A DNA stretch of 64,000 bases from Streptomyces thinghirensis (GTDB lineage Bacteria; Actinomycetota; Actinomycetia; Streptomycetales; Streptomycetaceae): contig JAKFGP010000067.1 of the NCBI GenBank assembly GCA_021502835.1, positions 124,001 to 188,000 of the forward strand, given 5' to 3'. This document shows, piece after piece, positions 18,717 to 29,827 of the stretch. A program made the translations under genes and the position numbers. The notes beneath the pieces were generated by a model that was not told the DNA's origin, searched no databases, and saw only the letters and a list, made by a program, of their open reading frames with translations. The number at the start of each line of letters is the position of its first letter. The first letter of the stretch is position 1.

Positions 18717-19341
18717 ACCGCGCCCGCCCCGCTACCCTCCCAGGCCCGCGGGGAGGCGGGACCCCGAGGCCACCAAGGCCCGGATCTTCGAGGCCGCGTC
18801 GCCGGCCCCGCCCGCTACGGCATCGCCGGCGCCCGCATCGACCGCATCGCGCCGAGGCCAAGGCCAACAAGCAGCTGGATCTACGCCTGCGCTACGGCAA
18901 CAAGAGCGAGCTGTTCGCCTCCGCCTCGAGAAGAAGATGCTCGACCTCGCGATCTTCCGTCCCCCGTCCGACCCGGACGACGTCGAGGGCTGGGTCGACC
19001 ACCTCGCTGGACTACCACGCCGCCCACCCCGAGCTGCTCCTGCCCTCCTCTTCTGGGAGGGCATGGGTACGGCACCGCCAGCTGCCCCACGAGGCCGAAC
19101 GCCAGGGACCACTACGCCCCGCAAGGTCGCCGCCGTGCGGGACGGGCAGGCGCGCGGCGTGGTCACCGACGCGATTCCGGCGCCCGACCTGCTCTTCCTG
19201 CTGGTCGCGATGACCAACTGGGCGTCCGTCGTGCCGCAGATCAAGCGCATCCTGGTCGGTGGCGAGGACACGGACGCCGACCGCCTGCGCGCCTCGATCA
19301 AGGAGGCGGCGCGCAGGATCGTCTCCGGTCAGGTCCGCTGA
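18711..19341 (+). CDS. TetR-family repressor of the adjacent transporter
   Basis: The HTH region reads ATKARIFEAAS, YGIAGARIDRIA, then (break near 18850) KANKQLIYAYYGNKSELFAS-like sequence, the standard TetR recognition helix. The C-terminal ligand domain runs through DPDDVEGWVD, LFWEGM, VVTDAIPAPDLLFLLVAMTN and a C-terminus RRIVSGQVR at 19341. About 200 residues. The start is uncertain (TTG 18711 or just downstream), since the second operator overlaps the start region. Breaks lie near 18805, 18880, 18925, 19010 and 19060. Confidence 0.75.
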
Positions 19342-19354
19342 GCCCGGACCGGCG

Positions 19355-22300
19355 TCAGTTGGTCCCGATCCGGGAGAGCAGCTCGACGATCCGGGACTGC
19401 ACCTCGCCGCTCGTCGAACGCTCCGCCAGGAACAGCACCGTCTCGCCCGAGGCCAGCCGCGGCAGGTCGGCCTGGTCGACGGCGGCGGTGTAGACGACGA
19501 GCGGGTGCGGTTGAGCTGCCCGTTCGCGCGCAGCCAGTCGATGATCCCGGCGTACCCGGCCTGCCCGCGCTGCACCTGCATCAGGTCCATCACGACCAGG
19601 TTCGGCCGGAACTGCCCGGCCAGCGTCACCGCGTCGGCGTCGCTCGCCGCCCGCGCCACCTGCATCCCGCGCCGCTCCAGCGTCGCGGTCAGCGCCAGCG
19701 CGATCTCCGCGTGCTCCTCGATCAGCAGCACGCGCGGCGGGTGCTGCTCGCTGTCCCGGGGCGCGAGCGCCTTCAGCAGTACGGCCGGGTCGGCGCCGTA
19801 GGCGGCATCGCGCGAGGCCTGTCCGAGCCCGGGCCGTGACCAGCACGGGCACCTCGGCCGCCACGGCGGCCTGGCGCAGCGACTGGAGCGCCGTACGTGT
19901 GATCGGCCCGGTCAGCGGGTCCACGAACAGCGCGGCGGGGAACGCCGCGATCTGCGCGTCGACCTCCTCGCGCGAGTGCACGATGACCGGCCGGTAGCCG
20001 CGGTCGCTGAGCGCCTGCTGCGTGGAGACGTCCGGCGCGGGCCACACCAGCAGCCGGCGCGGGTTGTCCAGCGGCTCCGGCGGCAGCTCGTCGTCCATCG
20101 GCTGCGGACGCGGCGGGTCCGCCACCTCCACGGCCCCGCCGGGCCCGTCCAGCGGCTCGGGCCCCTCGGCGGCGTTCTTGTCCGGCGCTCCTATGGCGTA
20201 CGACCGTCCGGCGCCCTCGGTGACCGGCGCGCGCCGGGGCTGACCGCCGGCCGGCGACGGCTGCTCCTGCCCCCTGCGTCCGGCCCTGGGGCTGCTGCTG
20301 GGCCTTCTGGCTGCGCCGCGGCGGGCGGCTGTTCGGCCGACGGATGCGGGCGTGCCGACGGTTCCGGGCGCGCGGCGGCCGGGTCGGGCGGCGTACCCAG
20401 CTTGCGGCGCCGCCCCCGAGCCGCCCGGCTGATGCGGGGCGGGGGTGGCCGACGGCTGCTGCACCTGAACCGCCTGCCGGTTGAACGGCACGCCCTGGCC
20501 CAGCGTCCGCACGCTGATCGACCGCCCCTGCGTCGAACCCGGGTCGACGGGCGCGGACGCCTCGGCGGGCAGGGGCTGCGCCACGCGCGGAGCGGGAGCG
20601 TTCTCCGGCGGCAGCGGGGTCCCCCGCTCGGCGTGGAGGCGGGGACGCCCTGCGGGGGCGTCGAGGCGGGGGGCGCGGCGGGGGCGGGGCCGGTCGCGCC
20701 GCCCGGGGGTCCGGGGGTGCCCGCGCCCGGGGGCACGGGGGTCCCGGCGCCCGTGGCATCGGCTGCGGCGGGCCACGGCTGCGGGGCCGGCTGACCGGCG
20801 GCGGGCTGCGCGGTGTCGGCGGTGGGCTCGACGGGGTGGGGCGACTCGGGGTGGGCGGTAGGCGCGGGCGCGGGTGCGGACTCGGGCGCCGGTGCGGCCT
20901 GGGCGGGCATGCCCTGACCGGCCGTGTTCTGTGCGGCGGTGTTCTGTGCGGCCTGTGCGGCGGTGTTCTGCGGAGGAACGGGGGCTCCATGCACAGGCGC
21001 TCCGTGCACGGGGGCTCCATGCACGGCGGCCTCCCGCGCGGGGCCGCCCTGCGCAGGACGGCCACCTTCCGCCGGACGGCCACCTTGCGCCGCCACCGGC
21101 ACCGCTTCTTCGGGCTGCTGGGCGGCGGCACCGGCCCGGCGGCGCCGTCCCGTGGGTGCCTCGGCCGGGTGCGGCTGCGGCGGGGTGTGGTCGTCGGACT
21201 GGTCGTGCGGTACGGCGTCGTGCCGGCCGTCGTCGAGCAGGGCGTCCCCGGAAGCGGCCGGGCCGGGCACCTGGACCTGCCCCGTGGGAGCCGCCACGGG
21301 CGCTGCGGCGCCGGCCGCCCCGTGCGGCTCCGCCGTCCCGTCGGACGGCCGGTCCACGTCGGCGGGCGGCAGGGCGAACACCTGACGCGGCGCCGCCTCC
21401 TGCGCGGCGGCACGCTCGTTCGCGGACGCCAGGGCACGGCGCCGGCGCCCGGTCGGCCGGGACTCGTCTTCCGGGTCCGACTCGCCGGCCTGCGCGGGCA
21501 GGGGCCGGCGGCAGCGCCTGCTGCTCACCACCGTCCCGCCGGGCGCGCCGGCCGCCGGGCGCGGGCACGCCCTGCGGCGGTACGGTCCCGCCGAGACCGG
21601 TGTTGGAGGCCGCGGACCCCCGCCGTGCTCGCCCGCCATGACGACGGCGCCCTCGGCGGGCAGGCCCTGGGGCAGCCCCTCGACGGAGGCACCGACGGCC
21701 TCGGCGGGCCGCCCGCGCCGGCGCCCGGTACCGCCGGACCCCTCGCCCGGCGCCGCCTGCGCGGGAACCGGAAGCGGTACGGAGACCTGGCCCTGCTCCT
21801 GCGGCCCCCGTCCCTGCTCCTGTGACCCCGGGCCCTGCTCCAGCGACCCCTGTCCCTGCCCCTGTTCATGAGCCTGCGCCGCACGCCGCCTGCGCCGTCC
21901 GGTCGGTGCGGTACCCGAGCCTTCGGGTCCGGCGACGGCCCCTTCGTCGTCCTCGCCCGCCGTGCCCGCGACCTCGCTCTCCAGGAACGCGTCGACGGAC
22001 GCCCGCCGAGCCCGCCGCCGCCCGCCACCGGAGGCAGCCTCCTGAACGGCCAGGGGCGTTGCCCGCACCCGCGGCACCCTCGACGTCGGCAACCTGCGCC
22101 TGTGCCTGCCCGTGGGCCGGGCCCGGAGCCTGGGCCTCAACGGCCCCCGCCCCACCACCGATCGGCACCTCCAGCACGTACGCGTTGCCGCTCATGCCCG
22201 GCACCTCGTGCGTCTGCAGCACGCCACCGTGTGCCCGCACGATTCCCCGTACGATCGGCTGGTGCACCGGGTCGCCCCCGGTGTACGGGCCGCGCACCTC

Positions 22301-23811
22301 GATGCGTACGACCTCGCCGCGCTGCGCCGCCGCGACCACGACGGTGTTGTCCAGGTAGCCGCCCGTCGCCGACACGGGCGAGTTGCCGGTGGCGTCGACG
22401 CCCGCGACGTCCGCGACGAGGTGCGCGAGCGCGGTGGCCAGCAGCCGGACGTCGACCTCGGCCTCGATGGGCGGCGCGTGCACGGCGAACTGCACCCGTC
22501 CCGGCCCGATCAGTTCCACGGCCCCGTCGACACCGGCGGCGACGACGGCGTCGAGCATCACCTTCGAACGGGAGACGCTCTCGTTGCCGACGTCGAGGCG
22601 CTGATAGCCGAGGACGTTGTCGATGAGGGTGGTGATGCGCGAGTAACCGGCCGAGAGGTGGTGCAGCACCTGGTTGGCCTCGGGCCACAGCTGCCCGGCG
22701 TCGTCCGCGGCGAGTGCGGCGAGTTCCTGCCGCAGTTCGTCCAGGGGCCCGCGCAGGGAGCCGCCGAGGAGGGTGAGCAGCTGCTCGTGCCGGGCGGCGA
22801 TCGCCTCGTAGCGGTCCTTCTCCCGCTCACCGAGCGCGGCGTAGCGGTCGGCGTCCGCGGCGACCTCCTCCGCGTGCTTCTCCCGCAGCTCCTCCAGCTC
22901 ACTCACGTGCTGCTGACGCAGCGCGGTCAGCTCGAGGCGTGTTCCTCGGCGAGCCGCTCCAGTTCCTCGGCGTGCCGCTGCTCCGCTTCCTCGTGCTCCT
23001 TGACGAGCGCGTCGTAGGGGCGCCGGTCGGTGAAGGTCATCACGGCGCCGACGAGCTGGTCGCCGTCGCGGACGGGCGCGGTCGTCAGGTCGACCGGCAG
23101 CTGGTCGCCGCTCTTGGCGAACACCACCTGTCCGCGCACCCGGTGCTTGCGACCCGAGCGCAGGGTGTCGGCGAGCGGGGACTCGTCGTACGGGAAGGGC
23201 GAGCCGTCGGCCCGCGAGTGCAGGACGAGGGTGTGCAGCTCACGGCCACCGAGGTCGCTGGCCCGGTAACCCAGTATCTGGGCGGCGGCCGGGTTGACGA
23301 GGACGATCCGGCCGTCGGTGTCGGTCCCGACGACGCCCTCGGACGCGGCCCGCAGGATCATCTCGGTCTGCCGCTGCGAACGGGCCAGCTCGGCCTCGGT
23401 GTCGACGGTGCCGGAGAGGTCGCGGACGACGAGCATCAGCAGTTCGTCGCCGGTGTAGCCGTAGTTGTCGTAGGCCTGCTGGCCGGTCTCCAGGTTGGCG
23501 CTGGTGACCTCGACCGGGAACTCGGTCCCGTCGGTGCGCCGGGCGACCATCCGGGTGGGCTTCGTACGCGCCCGCGGATCGATGTGGTCCGGCCGCCGCA
23601 TGGACCCGGGGATCAGCCGCGAGTCGAACTGCGGCAGCAGATCCAGCAGCCCGCGCCCGACCAGCGCGGTGCCCGGAGTCTCGAAGGCCTCCAGCGCGAT
23701 GGTGTTGGCGTTGACGACGGTGCCGTTGGCGTTGACCAGTACCAACGCGTCCGGCAGAGCGTCCAGTATGGCTGCGAGGCGAGCAGTGCCTCGGGATGGC
23801 CTGCTGCTCAC
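19355..23811 (-). CDS. Very long PAS / degenerate histidine kinase / receiver hybrid protein
   Basis: About 1,480 residues. GTG 23811 follows GGAGGGAAG. Order: PAS 1 (AAILDALPDALVLVNANGTV), PAS 2 (RAASEGVVGTDTDGRIVLVN, ILGYRASDLGG), coiled coil of Glu/Arg heptads near 22900, a dimerisation-like helix pair (EQLLTLLGGSLRGPLDELRQ) without the usual His, and an ATPase-like region lacking a clear N-box. Then about 600 residues of Ala/Pro/Gln/Gly low complexity with repeated PTGRRRR motifs, then two receiver domains (FPAALFVDPLTGPI; FRPNLVVMDLMQV) at the C-terminus. Breaks lie near 22935, 22065, 21525, 20630, 20400, 20275, 19830 and 19510. Probably a signalling scaffold or pseudokinase. The input is unknown. 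Confidence 0.75.
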
Positions 23812-24057
23812 GAGACGCTTCCCTCCTGTTACCGCACTTGCCGACCGCCTGGGCCATCTTGCCAATCGGCCCACAGCGTGTCACGCGAGGGGAGTCTAAG
23901 GGTTGGGGCCGGGCGGGAGGCGTGGGATGGCAGGGAGGACGCACGAGGAAGTGACGCAGAACGTGTGACCGAGTGCCCGCGCACCACCCTCCCGGCGCCG
24001 TACCGGACGGTCTTCCGGCGCTGCCCGGACCACCTTCCTGATGCCGTACCGGAGCGC

Positions 24058-24531
24058 CTACGACCGTCCCCGCGCCTGCGGCCCCACCTCGGGCAGCAGC
24101 GGCACCATGCGGTCCCAGCGGGAGATCTCGCAACCGTCGCGGCGGTCGTACGTCACGTCGACGGGGCGTCCGGCCCAGGTCCCCGTGACGTGTGCGGTGG
24201 CGGGGCCGCCGTACTGCATGGTGCAGACGCTGCCCTCCGGGACGGGGGCGAAGGTGTTCTCCCCCACCGCGTGTCGCGCTCGACGACGGCACAGGCGCCG
24301 TCCGGGTCGGGGTGGCTGCCGCCGCCTGGGGGTGGCAGTACAGCTCGTGTACGTGCCGTCCGCGCCCGCGCCGGCGTCCCGGACGGTGACCGTCAGGTGA
24401 TCGACGCTCGGCGCCTCGCCAGTGGCGGCGGCGACCGGGTGCGCGGCGGACAGGGAGGCGAGGGAGGCGACGGAGAGGGCGGCGGCGCCGAGGAGACGGG
24501 CGGCGGCGGGGAGGCGGGTGACCTGGAACAT
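24058..24531 (-). CDS. SSI-family (Streptomyces subtilisin inhibitor) secreted protease inhibitor
   Basis: Signal peptide MFQVTRLPAAARLLGAAALS with a cleavage region near SAAHPVAAA, then the SSI fold: HLTVTVRDAGAGADGTY, a central Cys, then FAPVPEGSVCTMQYGGPATA, GTWAGRPVDVTYDR and RDGCEISRWDRMVPLLP. The block VCTMQYGGP carries the reactive-site loop region and the Cys pairs are those of the family. About 155 residues. A break near 24290-24345 obscures the first Cys region. Extracellular, inhibits subtilisin/trypsin-like proteases, often linked to morphological development. Confidence 0.87.
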   Translation of the reverse strand: MFQVTRLPAAARLLGAAALSVASLASLSAAHPVAAATGEAPSVDHLTVTVRDAGAGADGTYTSCTATPRRRQPPRPGRRLCRRRARHAVGENTFAPVPEGSVCTMQYGGPATAHVTGTWAGRPVDVTYDRRDGCEISRWDRMVPLLPEVGPQARGRS

Positions 24532-24699
24532 GACCTGACTAACGCGCCGACCTGCCGGACGTTGCGCGACCGGGCGGCAAGGGCTTTGCCCTGCGGCCTG
24601 CCCGCCTAGTACCGTAGGGGTCGATTGGTGACAGCGCGCTCAACTGTGTCATCATCGGCACGCGCCACTCGCGCTCGCACGCGAGAGGTGATGTTGTCT

Positions 24700-24791
24700 G
24701 GAGGCGTCGCCTAGTCCGGTCTATGGCGCCGCACTGCTAATGCGGTTTGGGTCTTAAAGCCCATCGAGGGTTCAAATCCCCTCCGCCTCCG
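24700..24791 (+). tRNA. tRNA-Ser (anticodon GCT)
   Basis: Acceptor GGAGGCG pairs with CGCCTCC. Anticodon loop ACTGCTAAT gives GCT. A long variable arm (TTTGGGTCTTAAAGCCCA) and T loop GTTCAAATC are present. No CCA is encoded. A GC hairpin (GGCCCCGGCC / GGCCGGGGC) follows at about 24803-24827 as terminator. Confidence 0.95.
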
Positions 24792-24988
24792 CACGGATCA
24801 TCGGCCCCGGCCCACTCGGCCGGGGCTTCGGTGTGTCCGGGCATCTCTGGCCCTCGATAGCTCGTTTCCGCAGGTCACAAGCGGTGTGGCCAATGGATTT
24901 CACATGGCGGCGGCAGTCATGTAATGTTCTTCCTGTCGCCGCGAGCGGGCCGAAGGGCCGGAAGCGGCGGTAAAACTGAACAAGACAA

Positions 24989-25062
24989 GCACTCGTAGCT
25001 TAACGGATAGGAGCATCTGACTACGGATCAGAAGGTTGCAGGTTCGAATCCTGCCGAGTGCA
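24989..25062 (+). tRNA. tRNA-Arg (anticodon ACG)
   Basis: Acceptor GCACTCG pairs with CGAGTGC. The D arm is AGCTTAACGGATAGGAGC, anticodon loop CTACGGA gives ACG, and T arm GCAGGTTCGAATCCTGC. No CCA encoded. The 200 bp between the two tRNAs contain only the first terminator and a promoter region. Confidence 0.96.
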
Positions 25063-25071
25063 CAGCAGAGC

Positions 25072-25104
25072 AGAGGCCCCGTCGAGGTGATCGACGGGGC
25101 CTCT
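25072..25104. terminator. Perfect 14-bp terminator after tRNA-Arg
   Basis: AGAGGCCCCGTCGA at 25072-25085 and TCGACGGGGCCTCT at 25091-25104, loop GGTGA. Ends the tRNA-Arg transcript. Confidence 0.9.
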
Positions 25105-25225
25105 GGCGTTCCACCGCCGGGGTGATCGCCGTTCGCGACTGTGTCTAGGGTGTGCCCATGTTGCGAGGACGCGTCTTCATATCAAACCGGATATCCCTCC
25201 GGCCGAGCCTCGACGGAGGACGCCG

Positions 25226-26718
25226 GTGAACAAGCCGCTGAGGGCCGTGGCGATCTTCTGCGGGCTGCTGGTGCTCGGCCTGCTGATCCGCGCGAACTGG
25301 CTGCAGTACGTCCGGGCCCCGGAGCTCGCCTCCGACACGAAGAACCGGCGGGTGCAGATCGAGCAGTTCGCCACCGCGCGCGGGGGACATCATCGTGGGT
25401 GGCCGGGCGATCACCGGCTCCACCGAGACCGAGGGCACCGACCTCAGGTACAAGCGCACCTACGTCGACGGGCCGATGTACGCGCCGGTGACGGGGTACG
25501 CGTCGCAGGCCCAGGGCATGACGCTGCTGGAGAAGACCTACGACGGCATTCTGACCGGCAAGGACGACCGGCTGGCCTTCCAGCGGTTCGCCGACGTCGT
25601 CAGCGGTGAGGGCCGGCGGGCCGGGTCGGTGGTCACCACCATCGACCCGAAGGCGCAGAAGGCCGCCTGGAAGGGGCTGACCGATCTGAAGGGCGCGCGG
25701 GGCGCCGTGGTCGCGCTGGATCCGGCGACGGGGAAGGTGCTGGCCATGGTGTCGGCGCCCTCCTACGACCCGTCGGTGTTCGCGGGCAGTACCTTCAAGG
25801 AGTCCGACCGCTTCGTGGCGCTCGACAAGAAGAAGAACAAGCCGCTGGCCAACGCGCGCGCTGCGGGAGACCTACCCGCCGGGCTCCACCTTCAAGATCC
25901 TCACCGCGGCCGCCGCGCTGGAGCACGGGGTCGTCACCGATGTCGACGCCCGTACCGACGCCGTCTCCCCGTATCCCCCTGCCGCAGTCCAGCAACAAGA
26001 TCGGCAGCGAGGCCGGCGACGCGGTCTGCAACAAGGCCTCGATGAAGACCGCGATGCAGTACTCCTGCAACAACGTCTTCCTCGACGCCGCGGCCGAGCT
26101 GGGGCAGGACAAGATGCGCGAGACGGCCGAGAAGTTCGGTTTCAACGAGAACGTCTACTCCGACGACTTCGGCGACCTGCTCGCCACGAAGAGCCTCTAC
26201 CCGGAGGAGCTCGACCTGCCGGGCACCGCCCTCACCGGCATGGGACAGGGCAGTCTCACCAGTACGCCCATGCAGATGGCCATGGTCACCGCCGGGCTGG
26301 CCAACGACGGCAAGGTGATGCAGCCGTACATCGTCGACGAGGTCAAGGGCCCGGACCTCGGCACGCTGGAGAAGACCGAGCCCGCGGTGATGAGCGCGAG
26401 GCCGTCTCCGCCGAGACCGCGCAGAAGGTCCAGCAGATGATGGAGTTCACCGCCAAGGAGGGCAGCGCCCGCCGCGCCCAGATCGAGGGCATCACGGTCG
26501 GCGGCAAGACCGGCACCGCGCAGCGCGGTGTCAACGTGGACGACGAGGTGCCGTACGGCTGGTTCGTCTCCTACGGCAAGAAGGACGACGGGTCGTCCGT
26601 CGCCGTGGCCGTCTTCATCGACCCGACCGACATGGACATCTCCCGTGAGGACATCTCCGGTGGCGGTCTGGGTGCGCCCATCGCCAAGAGCGTCGTGGAG
26701 GCGGTCCTCAAGCAGTGA
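25226..26718 (+). CDS. Class B penicillin-binding protein (transpeptidase)
   Basis: GTG 25226 with GGAGGA upstream. An N-terminal signal anchor (AVAIFCGLLVLGLLIRANWL) is followed by the PBP dimerisation domain and a transpeptidase domain with SxxK in PPGSTFKILTAAAALEHG, SxN in YSCNNVFLDAAAELG and KTG in VGGKTGTAQRG. About 497 residues, the size of the short PBP2/PbpA-like proteins of Streptomyces that cross-link peptidoglycan. Breaks lie near 25385, 25865, 25970 and 26395. The stop overlaps the convergent HxlR gene by 11 bp. Confidence 0.9.
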
Positions 26719-27093
26719 CGTCGGAGGCGGTGGCGGTCAGGCTCCCGCGGCAGTCGTACGCCTCGCGGGCCCGCTCGACCGCCGCCATCCGCCGCCTCCG
26801 TCCACAGCGCCAGATCCCTGACCTGCTCGGCGGCCTCGCGGCCGAGGCCGGTCAGGGAGTAGTCGACGCGGGGCGGGATCACCGGCTTGGCGTCCCGGTG
26901 GACCAGGCCGTCGCGCTCCAGGGTGCGCAGGGTCTGGGCCAGCATCTTCTCGCTGACCCTGCCGATCTCACGGCGCAGCTCGCTGAAGCGGTACGGGCGC
27001 TCCAGCAGCGCGATCAGGGCCAGGGTGCCCCCACCGGCTGGTGACGTGCTCCATGACCAGCCGCTCGGGGCACATCGGCTCACTCTCTGCCAT
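26708..27093 (-). CDS. HxlR-family transcriptional regulator
   Basis: Starts MAESEPMCPERLVMEHVTSR (ATG 27093). The wHTH of the HxlR family is readable: ALIALLERPYRFSELRREIG, RVSEKMLAQTLRTLERDGLV, then PRVDYSLTGLGREAAE. A break near 27030 hides the WGLxIL-type motif, and another near 26795 leads to the C-terminus VERAREAYDCRGSLTATASD. About 128 residues. The N-terminal Cys is typical for redox or ligand sensing in this family. No divergent target is obvious; the DUF2797 gene begins 53 bp away on the other strand. Confidence 0.8.
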
Positions 27094-27145
27094 GCCCATA
27101 CGGTACTTCCGCCGTTGTCAGTGGCTGCCTCTAGTCTCGACGGCG

Positions 27146-28029
27146 ATGGCACAGGCATGGAAGTGCGCGGGGCTTCGCTGGACGGGCGAAGGTCCCGTGC
27201 TGACGTGGGTCGGGGGCCGCGGCAGTGCGCTGTCCCGGGGAAGCGGGTGGCCTTCGGGGTCACCGAGGGGGGTGTGCGGACATGCGTGGGAGCGCGGGGG
27301 CACGCGTGTCCGGTGCGGGCCAGCCGTGCCGGGGCGGAGTACGGGAGCGCGGTGCGAGGAGTGTGCGCGCCTGGACCGGGCGCACTCCGTGGCCGCCGAC
27401 ACGATCGCGGGACGATCCGGCGGCCGTACCGCGTCTATCTGGCGTGGTTCGGGCCGGGCCTCGTCAAGGTGGGGATCACCGCGTACGAGCGGGGAGCCGC
27501 CCGGCTGCTGGAGCAGGGGGCCGTCTGCTTCAGCTGGCTGGGCCGCGGGCCCCTGATGTCCGCGCGCAGGACCGAGGAGCTGCTGCGGGCCGCGCTGGGC
27601 GTGCCCGACCGGATTCCGTACGCCCACAAGCGGGCGGTGCGGGCCGGGTTGCCGGGGACGGAGGCGGAGCGGGCGGCCGAGATCGCGGAGTTGCACGCGC
27701 GGGCGGTGGCGCTCGGCGGCTGGCCGGGTCGCTGACGCCGGAGCCGTTCCGGGGCGTGGACCACGCGGGCGTCTTCGGGATCGAGGGGGACGGCCGTGGG
27801 CCGCGCCGCCGTGGGGGAGGTTGCCGAGCTGGTGGCGGGCGGGGCGATCGGTGGCGAGCTGGTGGCGGCCGCCGGGCCGGACCTGCAGCTGGCGACGGAG
27901 CGCGGGGTCGTCGTGCTGGACACGCGGCTGATGACGGGGTGGGAGCTGGTGTCCGCCGAGGGCGAGCCGTGCGCCGTGCCCGTGCGAGAGCTCAGACGAG
28001 TGGCCGGAGTACAGGACGGGCTGTTCTGA
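27146..28029 (+). CDS. DUF2797-family protein
   Basis: Starts MAQAWKCAGLRWTGEGPVLT. A Cys-rich N-terminal half (HACPVR, RCEECARLDRAHSVAADT) probably forms a zinc site. The conserved core is YRVYLAWFGPGLVKVGITAY with LLEQGAVCFSWLGRGPLMSA, resembling a GIY-YIG-like strand pattern with nuclease residues not evident. C-terminal strands end LRRVAGVQDGLF. About 293 residues. Breaks lie near 27240, 27345, 27410 and 27735. Conserved in actinobacteria, function unknown. Confidence 0.75.
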
Positions 28030-28082
28030 CCTCGTCCCCGGCCCCCTCTTGTCCGCGGGCGCGCGGACGCGATCGTGGGCCC

Positions 28083-28972
28083 ATGAGTGATCAGGAGGCC
28101 GGACAGGTCCGCCGGTTCTGGGAGGAGCTGGGGCTGCCCGGACTGGTCGACGTGCACACGCACTTCATGCCCGAGCGGGTGCTGCGCAAGGTCTGGGGCT
28201 ACTTCGACGCCCTCGGCCCGCTGACCGGCGGCGTGGAGTGGCCGATCACCTATCGACAGGAGGAGGGCGAACGCGCGGCACTGCTGAGGAAGTTCGGGGT
28301 GCGCGCCTTCACCGCCATGCTGTATCCGCACAAGGCGGGCATGGCCCGGTGGCTGAACGGCTGGGCGGTGGACTTCGCCGGCCGGACCCCCGACTGCCTG
28401 CACACCTCCACCCTCTTCCCGGAGCCGGGCGTCGAGACGGCACGTCCGCGAGGCCGTCGAGGCGGGGCGCGGGTCTTCAAGGCACACGTGCAGGTGGGGG
28501 CGTACGACCCGGCCGACGAGCTGCTCGACGCGGCCTGGGGCGTGCTCGCCGAGGCGGGCGTGCCGGTCGTCATCCACTGCGGGTCCGGGCCCGCACCCGG
28601 CAAGCACACCGGGCCCGAGCCCATCGCGCGGGTGCTGGCGCGGCATCCCCGGCTGCGGCTGGTCGTCGCGCACCTCGGGATGCCCGAGTACGAGGACTTC
28701 CTGGACCTCGCCGAGCGGTACGGCGAGGTACGGCTGGACACGACGATGGCGTTCACCGACTTCAGCGAGCGCCTCGCCCCCTTCCCCCGGCGGGCACTGC
28801 CCCGGCTGGCCGGCCTCGGCGACCGCATTCTGCTCGGGTCGGACTTCCCAACATCCCGTACCCCTACCTGCACCAGCTGCGCGCGCTGGAGCGGCTGGAA
28901 CTGGGCGACGCGTGGCTGCGTGGCGTGTGCCACGACAACGCGGCCCGGCTGTTCGGGCTGCCGGGGCACTGA
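28083..28972 (+). CDS. Amidohydrolase family 2 (TIM-barrel metal hydrolase)
   Basis: Cytoplasmic hydrolase of about 296 residues, AMDH2/decarboxylase-like. Metal ligands are visible: VDVHTHF (HxH), FKAHVQVGAYDP (conserved Lys/His on strand 4), VVIHCGSG (His), VAHLGMPEYEDF (His) and GSDFPNIPYPY-like (terminal Asp). It starts MSDQEAGQVRRFWEELGLPG at ATG 28083. Breaks lie near 28440 and 28850. Substrate unknown. In the same direction as, but about 100 bp from, the two-component genes. Confidence 0.85.
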
Positions 28973-28991
28973 AGGACCTGAAGTGGAGTAC

Positions 28992-29049
28992 CTGAGAGCG
29001 CCCTGTGGGTTTCTCAGAGAAATCACAGCTTCCGGCAGGGTGCTCTCAG
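28992..29049 (+). promoter_or_regulatory. Inverted repeat in the leader of the response regulator gene
   Basis: CTGAGAGCGCCCTG at 28992-29005 and CAGGGTGCTCTCAG at 29036-29049 pair in 13 of 14 positions around a 30-nt loop that contains TTTCTCAGAGAAA. It ends 23 bp before the ATG. It could be an autoregulatory site or an mRNA structure. Confidence 0.45.
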
Positions 29050-29072
29050 AGCGCCCCGACATCGTGTCCGCT

Positions 29073-29825
29073 ATGACCACGACCTCGCCCCAGGGGCGCA
29101 CCGAACTGCTGAGGCCGGACGGGAGCCCCGTCCGAGTGCTCGTGGTGGACGACGAGCTGTCCATCACCGAGCTGCTGTCCATGGCCCTGCGCTACGAGGG
29201 CTGGCAGATCCGCAGTGCCGGGGACGGACACGGTGCCGTCCAGGCCGCGCGCGAGTTCCGGCCCGACGCCGTCGTGCTGGACATGATGCTGCCCGACATG
29301 GACGGGCTGAGCGTGCTGGGGCGGCTGCGCCGCGACCTGCCGGACGTGCCGGTGCTCTTCCTGACCGCCAAGGACGCGGTCGAGGACCGCATCGCCGGGC
29401 TGACCGCCGGCGGGGACGACTACGTCACCAAGCCGTTCAGTCTGGAGGAGGTCGTCGCCCGGCTCCGCGGGCTGATCCGGCGCACCGGCGCCGCCGACCG
29501 GCGCTCCGAGTCCGTGCTCGTCGTCGGCGACCTCACCCTCGACGAGGACAGCCACGAGGTCACCCGGGGCGGCGACGGCATCCACCTCACCGCCACCGAG
29601 TTCGAGCTGCTGCGGTTCCTGATGCGCAATCCGCGGCGCGTGCTGAGCAAGGCGCAGATCCTGGACCGCGTGTGGTCGTACGACTTCGGCGGACAGGCCA
29701 ACGTCGTCGAGCTGTACATCTCCTACCTGCGCCGGAAGATCGACGCCGGTCGCGAGCCGATGATCCACACCCGGCGCGGTGCCGGCTACCTGATCAAGCC
29801 CGCGCGGCGTGAGCGGACGGCGACG
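29073..29825 (+). CDS. OmpR/PhoB-family response regulator
   Basis: Receiver domain: VLVVDDELSITELL (acidic pocket), VVLDMMLPDMDGLS (phosphoacceptor Asp), FLTAKD (Thr) and YVTKPFSLEE (Lys). Winged-helix DNA-binding domain: LTATEFELLRFLMRNPRRVL, then VVELYISYLRRKI and HTRRGAGYLIKPA. About 245 residues. ATG 29073. The stop is blurred by an indel near 29810. It should end a few bases before the kinase ATG at 29828. It pairs with the next gene. Confidence 0.92.
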
Positions 29826-29827
29826 CC

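Noticed and set aside
19773..21437. Separate Pro/Arg-rich proteins in the 19.8-22 kb region
   Set aside because: They are alternate frames of the Ala/Pro-rich linker of the single PAS-receiver protein, whose ends are in consistent order.
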